Shown here: piece after piece, positions 25,082 to 32,643 of the stretch
Layout of the letters: every line of letters begins with the position of its first letter
Numbering within the stretch: the first letter of the stretch is position 1
Position numbers and translations under genes: made by a program
The notes under the pieces: model-generated
Seen by the model: the letters and a program-made list of their open reading frames with translations, nothing else
What the model was told of the DNA's origin: nothing
Database searches by the model: none
Assembly (NCBI GenBank): GCA_021806685.1
Contig: JAJZQU010000004.1
Location: 1-37,070, forward strand
Direction of reading: 5' to 3'
From: a bacterium
GTDB taxonomy: Bacteria; Patescibacteriota; Patescibacteriia; 2-12-FULL-60-25
DNA length: 37,070 nt

Positions 25082-26752
25082 TTATTCCATTTGCGCCTGC
25101 CAAGTCCCATCAACTGTCTTGCCATTACCAGTCAGGCTAATCGTACCTTCCAAACCACCCAGGCCGGATGAATTGCCTTCTGCATGGCCGGTGCCTTTGG
25201 CAGAATTGCTTAACTTGGCTTTCATTTCCGGCGGTAGGTAGGCTGCATACTGTGGTGGCAAGTTAACTTTTGCCCAGTTGTTAAAACCGCCCGAGGTCTG
25301 CAGTTTATTGTCAGCCATCTTGCCGGTAAACTCTCCGTCAAAAGTATAATCTGCTGACATTGCTTCGTTGGTACCGGGAATCAAGTAAGGGATATTGCCT
25401 TTATCAGAAAAATTAAATTTCACGTCACCCTGCTTACTGACAGTGACGGTCAAATCAGCTGTTAAGGTAATCTTTTTATCCATGATCATGGTATCGAACT
25501 TGGCCGTGCCCCGATAAACTCCAAAATTGGGGAACATCTTTTTCAACTCGTCGGCTGTTGGATATTTGGGCGGCAGAGACTGATCGGTCGCTACAAGATA
25601 AACCATGTTGTTGGGCAACTGCTTGAGCATGCCGTCCGCATTGAGCGACATGGGCGGCATGTTGTTGCGATAGTCAGCTGAGCCTTTGACCTGGTTCTTG
25701 GCAATGGATACCGTAAAATAATCGTAGCCTGAAGAAAGAACATTGGAACCCAAGTCATAAATAGTATAGAGGTTGCCCGGGTTTTCCATTCCAGACTTAA
25801 GGTCAACAACGCTCAACAAGGTGGTAAGCGGCGAGATGGTATCGCGGGCCTGAGTATACTGCGCTCCCAACTTGTCATTGCCAAAAGCCAAATTGGCAGT
25901 ATTTTCTGAAACCTCAAGCGCCATATCAACGCCATTAACTGCAATCACAGTGCCCCCAACAGCACCGACACTTGAACCAAAACCAGTGGCAACTGCTGCG
26001 CCGGCCGGCATGGTCAGCACGGCAGAGCCGCCGGCCGTGATAACAGCCCCACCAATGAACAAGCCAACTTTACTGGCTGTCTTGATGGCCTGGGCTGTTT
26101 TGGACGCAATATCATAACCTTTGATCCAGTTACCCCAAGCAGCGGCTTCGTCCTGGTAATGCTGTTCCATGATTTTCTGTGCATCCTTGGCCGTAGTCTC
26201 AAACACATTCTGGACTATCTTAACTGTGTTGGCGCTGGGAGCGACCCTGGTAATCATATTAACCTTGTCCCATTTCGGCATATCCAGCTGGACCTCTGTC
26301 TCTTCGGCGTATGCCGGATTGATTAAGACAGCGTCACGTAAAGTGTTAATCAGTGCCTTGGTCGAGAAGGCGCTTGAGATATTTCCAGTATCAACACTGG
26401 TAGTCTTATGTTCCACTGTAAATGGCTCAAGGGCATTGGCATCTTTTTGGACATCTGCCCATTTTTGGACAGCCTTATCGCAAAGCGCCTTGTAATCTTC
26501 TTTTTTGACAGACTGCAGCTTTGTTAACAAAACGGCATTAGTCAAAACTTGCGCCTCTTTATAATCCAAAGCGACTTTGACTAGAGCTTTTTGGAAAGTG
26601 ACCGCCTGCTTGGTGTCCCCTGTGCCTTGGCTGACTTTTATCTCTGCCGGGCCGGTGGGTGCCGGCCTATTTTGGGCCTTATTGCCACAACCTGCCCCGA
26701 CTGTGGCTAACAAAAACAAACCAAGCGTGACTAAAAAATATTTTTTAAACAT
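25082..26752 (-). CDS. Lipoprotein with central Gly/Ala-rich hydrophobic segment
   Basis: MFKKYFLVTLGLFLLATVGAGCGNKAQ lipobox; VGLFIGGAVITAGGSAVLTMPAGAAVATGFGSSVGAVGGTVIAVNGVDMALEV. Confidence 0.75.
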   Translation of the reverse strand: MFKKYFLVTLGLFLLATVGAGCGNKAQNRPAPTGPAEIKVSQGTGDTKQAVTFQKALVKVALDYKEAQVLTNAVLLTKLQSVKKEDYKALCDKAVQKWADVQKDANALEPFTVEHKTTSVDTGNISSAFSTKALINTLRDAVLINPAYAEETEVQLDMPKWDKVNMITRVAPSANTVKIVQNVFETTAKDAQKIMEQHYQDEAAAWGNWIKGYDIASKTAQAIKTASKVGLFIGGAVITAGGSAVLTMPAGAAVATGFGSSVGAVGGTVIAVNGVDMALEVSENTANLAFGNDKLGAQYTQARDTISPLTTLLSVVDLKSGMENPGNLYTIYDLGSNVLSSGYDYFTVSIAKNQVKGSADYRNNMPPMSLNADGMLKQLPNNMVYLVATDQSLPPKYPTADELKKMFPNFGVYRGTAKFDTMIMDKKITLTADLTVTVSKQGDVKFNFSDKGNIPYLIPGTNEAMSADYTFDGEFTGKMADNKLQTSGGFNNWAKVNLPPQYAAYLPPEMKAKLSNSAKGTGHAEGNSSGLGGLEGTISLTGNGKTVDGTWQAQME

Positions 26753-26812
26753 AAAGATAAAATTATTAAAAAGACGGTAACAGTATACCTTGAGCACTAA
26801 CCTACCGTCTAA

Positions 26813-27973
26813 TTACAGCCTCTCATCAATCAACCGGCTCATGACATCCAGGTTAGGAGAGCCTTCGATTAGGGCGTCGTTGATGATTAAAGTCGGCGTG
26901 GATGAGATGCCAAACGATCGGCCGGCATTATAATCGTTTAAGACTTGGTCTTGCGCTGTTTTGTCATCCAAACATGACTTAAACTTTTCCATATCCATAC
27001 CAAGCGACTGGGCATATTTTTCCAAGTCCGGACGCGTTAAGGCTTTTTGGTTGGCAAACAAAGTATCGTAATACTCAAAAAACTTGCCCTGACGCTGGCT
27101 GCAAACACCCGCGATAGCCGCGCCCATGGCATAAGGATGGACTTCAACCAACGGGAAATTGCGTGGCGCAAACTTTATCCTGCCTTGGTACTTGTCACGC
27201 AAAGGCTTGATGACCAGTTTATGGTAAACGCCGCAAGCCGGGCACTGGAAATCGTAAAACTCAACCAAGGTAACTTTGGAGGTCATGGCGCCTTCGATGG
27301 GAGTTGTGTCAGCGACAATTGGATAGCCTTCCGCAGCAGGCTCGTTAACTTGAGGTGTCGTAGTTGCACCGTCAGGCACATAAAGTTTTTCCGGTGTTCC
27401 TTGGGTCAGAGCCAGGTTGGATGTTTTGGGCGCTGTTGGCTGTAACAGAAAATAAAATCCAACTCCGCCAGCCACTAAACCGATAAACAAGGTTGCAAAA
27501 ACTATTTTTAATTCCTTGGCTGCAGTCTCAATGCCAAACTCAACCTTTTTATCCAGCCAGACAAAAATGAAAAGCCCGGTGGCTGAAGCGGCTGAAACCA
27601 AACACCAAAAACAAAAAGTGTTTAAGACGTAGCGTTGGATCAAGGTCAGGAAGACTGACTCCAAGAAACCGGCCCAAGCCATGAGCAGGATAAAAATGCG
27701 CGTAAGCTTGGCGTTTTTGTGCGGCGCATAAGCGCGATAAATCGAAAGGACGATGACTGCCAGATAAAAAGCCACGCCAAAAGCCGGCGTTGGGATCCCA
27801 AACCAATTGGCCCATTTAGAATTACGCACAACTTCACAGCCGCTCAACGGCCCGCATTTGAGGTCAACCCCCGTGACATAGGTATATAAAAGGTAGGACG
27901 CGGCAAATAGCCCGGCCAACGCAAACCAAAACATGATCCGTCTTGCCCAAGTAATCCTTTGATGTTGAGTCAT
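26813..27973 (-). CDS. VKOR-DsbA fusion, disulfide-bond formation protein
   Basis: N-terminal 4-5 TM VKOR with CGPLSGCEVV and NTFCFWCLVSA; C-terminal thioredoxin/DsbA with VTLVEFYDFQCPACGVYH and SSTPTLIIND. Confidence 0.92.
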   Translation of the reverse strand: MTQHQRITWARRIMFWFALAGLFAASYLLYTYVTGVDLKCGPLSGCEVVRNSKWANWFGIPTPAFGVAFYLAVIVLSIYRAYAPHKNAKLTRIFILLMAWAGFLESVFLTLIQRYVLNTFCFWCLVSAASATGLFIFVWLDKKVEFGIETAAKELKIVFATLFIGLVAGGVGFYFLLQPTAPKTSNLALTQGTPEKLYVPDGATTTPQVNEPAAEGYPIVADTTPIEGAMTSKVTLVEFYDFQCPACGVYHKLVIKPLRDKYQGRIKFAPRNFPLVEVHPYAMGAAIAGVCSQRQGKFFEYYDTLFANQKALTRPDLEKYAQSLGMDMEKFKSCLDDKTAQDQVLNDYNAGRSFGISSTPTLIINDALIEGSPNLDVMSRLIDERL

Positions 27974-27978
27974 AAATT

Positions 27979-28620
27979 TTATTGACAGGCGCCAGGCGCC
28001 CACATGCCGGCCCCGGCAGCTTTAGCTTCGCTTTCAAGTTTTCTTAATTCGACTTTGCGGGCCGGATTTTGCGGGAATGAGACATAGGCCTGCGCATAGC
28101 CATCTTTGATTAGTAAGGCGTTAAAATCAGTCCCGTCTTCCAATAAGACATTGCGCAACAGACGGTCATATTTGTCCCGCTCGTCAGCTTGGGGGTCAGC
28201 CTCAAGCTTGATACGTTTACCATTTAATGCGTGTTTCGTGAAGTCAGAGGCTTGTTTTCCAAAACACTGCACTGGCCGCCGCGGGTCAACCGTCTCCGGT
28301 GTATTAACACCTAGCAACCTGACTTTATATTCCTTGGCTGGTTCCGTATCTAATTTGACGTCGATTGTATCGCCATCAACCACGCGGACTACCGTGGCAT
28401 TCGTTAAAATTTTGGAGGCCTGAGTCGTCGCGGTTACAACTGACGAAGTCGCGCTGGTTGGGACGCTTGAGGACGTTAAGGACCCGCCCGCATCGCCAGC
28501 GAAGCTTGGCGGGCGCGGCGCTTGAGGACGATTGTCTTTTGCCCTCTCAATATCCCAGATGCCAAAAACGCCGACCAAGGCCAGGATAAAAAGCAGAAAG
28601 AGCAATCTTTGCTTGCCCAT
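27979..28620 (-). CDS. Thermonuclease-family nuclease (SNase), membrane-anchored or secreted
   Basis: TVVRVVDGDTIDVKLD...YKVRLLGVNTPETVDPRRPVQCFGKQASDFTKHALNGKRIKLE; N-terminal hydrophobic helix. Confidence 0.92.
   Translation of the reverse strand: MGKQRLLFLLFILALVGVFGIWDIERAKDNRPQAPRPPSFAGDAGGSLTSSSVPTSATSSVVTATTQASKILTNATVVRVVDGDTIDVKLDTEPAKEYKVRLLGVNTPETVDPRRPVQCFGKQASDFTKHALNGKRIKLEADPQADERDKYDRLLRNVLLEDGTDFNALLIKDGYAQAYVSFPQNPARKVELRKLESEAKAAGAGMWAPGACQ
28483..28515. repeat. Intragenic palindromic element CCGCCCGC..GCTTGGCGGGCG
   Basis: CCCGCCCGCATCGCCAGCGAAGCTTGGCGGGCG inside the thermonuclease linker (RPPSFAGDAGG), flanked by G(A/G)CGCTTGAGGACG at 28462-28475 and 28517-28530. Confidence 0.6.
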
Positions 28621-28688
28621 ATGGCTAGAATCTTATGATAACTGTTGACATTGAGCAACCCTTTAGCTTCTGCTATGCTGCTGAACGT

Positions 28689-29057
28689 ATGAAATGGAGA
28701 AATGTGGCCAAAATCGATATGCCCTTGCCGGAAAAACCTTCAGATCCGATTGAAATCGCGCTCTTAGCGGCCGAACTAACCCCTGAGACGCCTAAAATCG
28801 ACCTTCACCAAAAAAATGTCAGTGACGCTTTGATTGAAGTTGATGCCTTCTTGAACCATGAGTTCGTTGACCGGCCGCGCAATGAAATTAAGGTCGTTAA
28901 AATAATCCATGGGCGCGGTGAAGGTATCTTGCGCGAAAGAATTGCCCAATACCTGTCCGGTTCAAAATTAGTCGACAAATTCAGGACCAGCCAAGATCCT
29001 TCACAGGCTAACGCCGTGACCCTAGTAGTTTTGGCCCCGAACAAAAAAATGATTTGA
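28689..29057 (+). CDS. Smr-domain protein
   Basis: IDLHQKNVSDALIEVDAFLNHEF...IKVVKIIHGRGEGILRERIAQYL; start at ATG 28689. Confidence 0.85.
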   Translation: MKWRNVAKIDMPLPEKPSDPIEIALLAAELTPETPKIDLHQKNVSDALIEVDAFLNHEFVDRPRNEIKVVKIIHGRGEGILRERIAQYLSGSKLVDKFRTSQDPSQANAVTLVVLAPNKKMI

Positions 29058-29100
29058 CTGGCTTTCCAGGCCAGTTTAAGATTGCCGCGAGGAGGTTGGA
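29054..29100 (+). promoter_or_regulatory. Promoter and SD of PRPP synthetase-like gene, with inverted repeat in spacer
   Basis: TTGACT (29054-29059) -17- TAAGAT (29077-29082); spacer contains ACTGGC-N7-GCCAGT; GAGGAGG SD. Confidence 0.55.
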
Positions 29101-30168
29101 ATGGATGCACCCTACAGTCGAAATGGCGCTTTGACACTGGTGGCCATGCCAGGCTTTGAAAGCATCAGCCAGCGGGTCAAACAAAAAGTGGAGAGCATGT
29201 ATGAGGCGAATCCCGACAGGCGGCCTACGCCAGTGGATATTGTCTTTCCAATCTTTGGCCAACGCGCCAGCGGCGAACCGTACCTTCGGCTTGGTAAAGA
29301 CCACATCGGGGGCCATGACTGCGTAGTCATCACCAGCGGCCCAGGCACGTATGAGATGCTCATGCAGCTCTATATCGTGCTCAAGTACCTGGTAGGCCGA
29401 CGCGCCCACCGGATTGCCGTTGTCTGCGGCTACTTCCCCCTCTCGCGTTCCGACAAGGATGAGGGCGCCCTGGAATTCGCCATGACGCGCCCTACTACGG
29501 ACTTGCTGATGGAAGGAAGTTGCGGTCTGCTTGACCGCATCATCGTAGCCGACCTGCATGCCCAACAAGTCGTGGCTGCCGGACGCATCGGCCTTGTGAC
29601 AGAAGTTTCGCTTGTGCGGAGACTTCTGACTCGCACCATCGAAGATGCGCACAAGGAGACCAGCAAGATCTGCCTAGCTTTGCCTGATGACGGCGCAGCC
29701 AAACGCGTGGAAGGCGCCATGGCCGATGCCCAAGACAAGCTCAAGATCCAGCTGGCCACCGTCTTCGGCGCCAAGCGGCGCAAGTCGAGCCGCTCATCGG
29801 ACATCAAGCAGCTTTTCGGCGACCTGATGGCCCTGCGCGAATCCATTGTCATCTGCCTGGATGATGAGATCGCCACGGGTGGCACCAACATCGACACCGC
29901 CATCTCGCTCAAGAAGGATTACAACGCGGCCAAAGTCTGGGCAGCAGTAACCCATGGCGTGCTCTGCGGTGAAGCGCCCCAACGCTTTTCACTGCCCAAT
30001 TGCCCGGTGGACCGCATCTACGCGATGGACACCATCCCCTTCGAAAGCCGCACCCACCTATCCCCGCTCATTGCAAACAACAAGCTCATTGTCCTCTCAT
30101 GGTGGGAAGATCTCTCTTGGATCATCTATTGCCACCACTGGGATGAATCAATCCGCGAACTACGTTGA
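29101..30168 (+). CDS. Divergent ribose-phosphate pyrophosphokinase (PRPP synthetase-like)
   Basis: HRIAVVCGYFPLSRSDKDEGALEFAMTRP, RIIVADLHAQQVVAA, PRPP loop VICLDDEIATGGTNIDTA. Confidence 0.8.
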   Translation: MDAPYSRNGALTLVAMPGFESISQRVKQKVESMYEANPDRRPTPVDIVFPIFGQRASGEPYLRLGKDHIGGHDCVVITSGPGTYEMLMQLYIVLKYLVGRRAHRIAVVCGYFPLSRSDKDEGALEFAMTRPTTDLLMEGSCGLLDRIIVADLHAQQVVAAGRIGLVTEVSLVRRLLTRTIEDAHKETSKICLALPDDGAAKRVEGAMADAQDKLKIQLATVFGAKRRKSSRSSDIKQLFGDLMALRESIVICLDDEIATGGTNIDTAISLKKDYNAAKVWAAVTHGVLCGEAPQRFSLPNCPVDRIYAMDTIPFESRTHLSPLIANNKLIVLSWWEDLSWIIYCHHWDESIRELR

Positions 30169-30171
30169 TAT

Positions 30172-30207
30172 ACCGCTCGGTTACTGACACACGAGCGGTC
30201 TTTTTTT
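30172..30207 (+). terminator. Intrinsic terminator
   Basis: ACCGCTCG-N12-CGAGCGGT-CTTTTTTT. Confidence 0.8.
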
Positions 30208-30422
30208 ATTCAGTCATCCTGAACGTAGGTGAAGGATACGCAGAGCTAATTAACTTTCGTAAAAAAATGAGCCCCGCTGGAGACGAGCAGAGGCGAGGGT
30301 GAGAGAAGGGGGAGAAAAAGAAGGGGCAAAGTGCTGGGACTCTCTGGTATTGGGATACGGATCTCGATTGAGGTCGAGCACTTATTTCTTGACGAAGGTC
30401 AAGAATGAAATTACATGGAGGA

Positions 30423-30531
30423 GCGTTTTCGTGGGAGGAGTCGGAAGGAAAAGAGGGTTGCACCGATCGGTGGAAAACGCAGCGCATGTAGCAGCATGTA
30501 AAAGGACGTGGTGGCAACCGCTTAGTTTTTT
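30423..30531 (+). ncRNA. Candidate small structured RNA (unassigned)
   Basis: TTGACG (30389-30394) -17- TACATG (30412-30417); GCGTTTTC (30423-30430) pairs GAAAACGC (30473-30480); palindrome CACCGATCGGTG; 3' hairpin GTGGT-GGCA-ACCGC followed by TTAGTTTTTT. Confidence 0.35.
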
Positions 30532-30642
30532 GATGTGCTGTCTGACCGGAGGCACAATGATCTAGCGGCAATTAAAACATACCATCCAAGACGAGCAGGT
30601 CAAGGGTCGGATGTGGATATTTTTCAGACATCACTTTTGGCT

Positions 30643-30671
30643 TGACCAAGGCTATAAAGCGTGGCACAATG
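30643..30671 (+). promoter_or_regulatory. tRNA-Gln promoter
   Basis: TTGACC-17 bp-CACAAT, about 10 bp upstream of the tRNA 5' end. Confidence 0.6.
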
Positions 30672-30680
30672 CGCGCGCAT

Positions 30681-30754
30681 TCCGGGATCGTCTAATGGTA
30701 GGACAGCGGCCTTTGAAGCCGTGAATCGGGGTTCGAATCCCTGTCCCGGAACCA
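30681..30754 (+). tRNA. tRNA-Gln (anticodon UUG), CCA encoded
   Basis: TCCGGGA acceptor pairs TCCCGGA; anticodon arm GCGGC-CTTTGAA-GCCGT; T arm GGGGTTCGAATCCC; ends ACCA. Confidence 0.96.
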
Positions 30755-30763
30755 ACAATAATA

Positions 30764-30785
30764 ACCGCGCAAGCGGTTTTATTGT
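30764..30785 (+). terminator. Putative terminator after tRNA-Gln
   Basis: ACCGC-GCAA-GCGGT-TTTATTGTT. Confidence 0.6.
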
Positions 30786-30860
30786 TAGGACAGGGAAGAG
30801 AACCGGAAAGGGTGAAAACGAGAGTTTTTACTTATTGAGGAAAGCGCACGAAAACCCGAA

Positions 30861-31931
30861 CTAGCAACTCACCCAACATATCGGATCTGATTCGTACAGA
30901 TCACCGGTTAGGTGAAAAGCGGCGCTGCGGCATCCATAACAAAAGCTGCTCATCGGACAGGATTTGCATTTACCCTTGATGTGCGTGCGAATGTCGCGCA
31001 GCTGTTTCGTCCGCTGTTTGTCCAAGATATTCCGTAAAGATTCCTGATTAATATTGCCAATTTCGATGGGGACACCAGGACATGGTTGGGTTTTTCCGGA
31101 CGCCTGCACATAAACGGATGTGAAATAATAATTGCATGAAGATGCAACGTGCGGCGGGTGAGGTATCCAGGTATGTCCGTATTCTGTTTCATCAATTTTT
31201 AAAAGTTGATGAAAAATATCTTTTGAAGTTCCGCTATCGATCCGATCCGTGCCATTCTTACCTCTACCTGTCGGCGTAATGAGCTCAATGTATGGGTAAA
31301 TACCGTTCTCTCTAGCAAATCGAAATATCTTTGGAAGCTCAACGATATTTTTTTGACTCATGACCGTCTCGATGCCTAAACGAGTTGGTATTGGCGCATT
31401 AAATTTTTTGTCGATTAATATCTGCAACGTCTTTTTAATTTTTTCAAACGTACCAACAACCCCACCGACCATATCGTCTTGGATGGCCGGATTTTCGTGA
31501 CTGTTGTACTTCACGATAATGGACGCGCCATTTTCATAAAGAAAATCAGCTAGTCCGGGAGTCATGAGTGTACCATTTGTAAAAATGAGAGGCGTCAGAC
31601 CAATAGAATGGACATGCGACACAACGTCTTTGAACTTTGGAAACAATAGCGGTTCTCCGCCCAAAATTGTAATTGTTTGCGCCCCGTTTTCTTTCGCTTC
31701 TTGAATTAAAAGCAAGATTCGTTGAAGAGACAGTTCGTCGTCGGTTTTTGATCCTGCATCAGCATAACAAAATGGGCATCGAAGATTACAAGCCTTCGAT
31801 AGTTCAATCGAACAGCGTAAGATCTGACCATTCCGCAGAGCGATTTCGATTTGATTCTTTGTAAAATCCAACCCTTTTAATCGTGGTGGATCCGTAAAGT
31901 TTTTCATAATACGGAGACCGTGACGTCTCAT
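30861..31931 (-). CDS. Radical SAM protein with SPASM/twitch-type C-terminal Fe-S domain
   Basis: CNLRCPFCYADAG (CxxxCxxC), ILGGEPLLFPKF, C-terminal CPGVPIEIGN...CKSCPMSSFCYGCRSAAFHLTGDLYESDPICWVSC. Confidence 0.9.
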   Translation of the reverse strand: MRRHGLRIMKNFTDPPRLKGLDFTKNQIEIALRNGQILRCSIELSKACNLRCPFCYADAGSKTDDELSLQRILLLIQEAKENGAQTITILGGEPLLFPKFKDVVSHVHSIGLTPLIFTNGTLMTPGLADFLYENGASIIVKYNSHENPAIQDDMVGGVVGTFEKIKKTLQILIDKKFNAPIPTRLGIETVMSQKNIVELPKIFRFARENGIYPYIELITPTGRGKNGTDRIDSGTSKDIFHQLLKIDETEYGHTWIPHPPHVASSCNYYFTSVYVQASGKTQPCPGVPIEIGNINQESLRNILDKQRTKQLRDIRTHIKGKCKSCPMSSFCYGCRSAAFHLTGDLYESDPICWVSC

Positions 31932-32001
31932 TCCGCTTCAGACTATACGTCTAGCTCTCCTATGCTTCAAGTAAGTAAGGACTTTCGTGACCTAAAAAAA
32001 A

Positions 32002-32541
32002 TTATTTGTAGTACCCTGTTCCAATCACCCAATCGAACGGCTGGAAGTACATGCTAAAAGCCCGCTTAGCCGACGGGGCTGTCTCCCCTTTTTTCGGGAA
32101 ATAATAATCAGTGAAGCCATCCCCTGTCTTGGCAGCTTCAGCAATCTTTTGGACGTAATAGATGCCATTGATATTCGCGCCATGGCGATCCTTGCCTTCA
32201 ACTGACTTGTCACCATAAAGCACGACGTTGACGCCGGCTGAAGTGTCTGCAAAAAAGTAACCGTCTTGGCCATAAGTCATCTGGCGTAACAGGTCAGCGC
32301 CCAACTTCTTGGCATAGCTTGCCTTCAGCTCCCCGCTCTTCACCTTATTATTAAGCTCATTGAGCATGGCATAAGCCGACTGGATCTGACCCTTAATCAA
32401 ATCATCCCTTGAATCGACTTTTTGGGTCCAGGCTGACTTATTGGCAGTCCTCATCTGCCAATACTTGCCCGCATATAGCCCGATCGCCAAACCGGCGATA
32501 CCTATGGCAACCATGGTCAAGATTAAAGTATTTTTTTTCAT
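32002..32541 (-). CDS. Membrane-anchored lone Cache-domain protein (sCache_2-like)
   Basis: N-terminal TM; MTYGQDGYFFADTSAGVNVVLYGDKSVEGKDRHGANINGIYYVQKIAEAAKTGDGFTDYYFPKKGE...SMYFQPFDWVIGTGYY. Confidence 0.85.
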   Translation of the reverse strand: MKKNTLILTMVAIGIAGLAIGLYAGKYWQMRTANKSAWTQKVDSRDDLIKGQIQSAYAMLNELNNKVKSGELKASYAKKLGADLLRQMTYGQDGYFFADTSAGVNVVLYGDKSVEGKDRHGANINGIYYVQKIAEAAKTGDGFTDYYFPKKGETAPSAKRAFSMYFQPFDWVIGTGYYK

Positions 32542-32575
32542 GGTACGAAAATTAGAGAATAAAAAAGTTGTTGTT

Positions 32576-32615
32576 ATTATAGCATATTCTCACCTATCAG
32601 CCGGAGTGCTATAAT
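32576..32615. promoter_or_regulatory. Divergent extended -10 pair
   Basis: TGCTATAAT on minus (32576-32584) and TGCTATAAT on plus (32607-32615) between the divergent Cache and 32674 genes. Confidence 0.55.
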
Positions 32616-32643
32616 TATTTACACTTCTTTTTCGTAATTATTC

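Noticed and set aside
30178-30240. Complete GTCATCCTGAAC..-type palindrome
   Set aside because: Only one half (TCATCCTGAACGTAGGTGAAGGAT) is visible; no matching inverted arm nearby, so not called as a full element.
30206-30571. 121-aa minus and 88-aa plus ORFs (30299-30565) in the tRNA upstream region
   Set aside because: Low-complexity translations with no motifs; region has repeat-like and RNA-like features instead.
30208-30640. RNase P RNA, tmRNA or SRP RNA
   Set aside because: None of the hallmark motifs I know (GAGGAAAGUCC, tRNA-like CCA end with tag ORF, SRP GGUCCGGAAGGAAGCAGCC context) was found; GTCGGAAGGAA is only a superficial SRP resemblance. A covariance-model scan is needed.
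30661-30864. 67-aa ORF PGSSNGRTAAFEAVNRGSNPCPG
   Set aside because: It is the translation of tRNA-Gln, a common annotation artefact.
30681-31931. Integrated mobile island at tRNA-Gln
   Set aside because: No integrase, and no duplicate of the tRNA 3' end was seen downstream; adjacency alone is insufficient.
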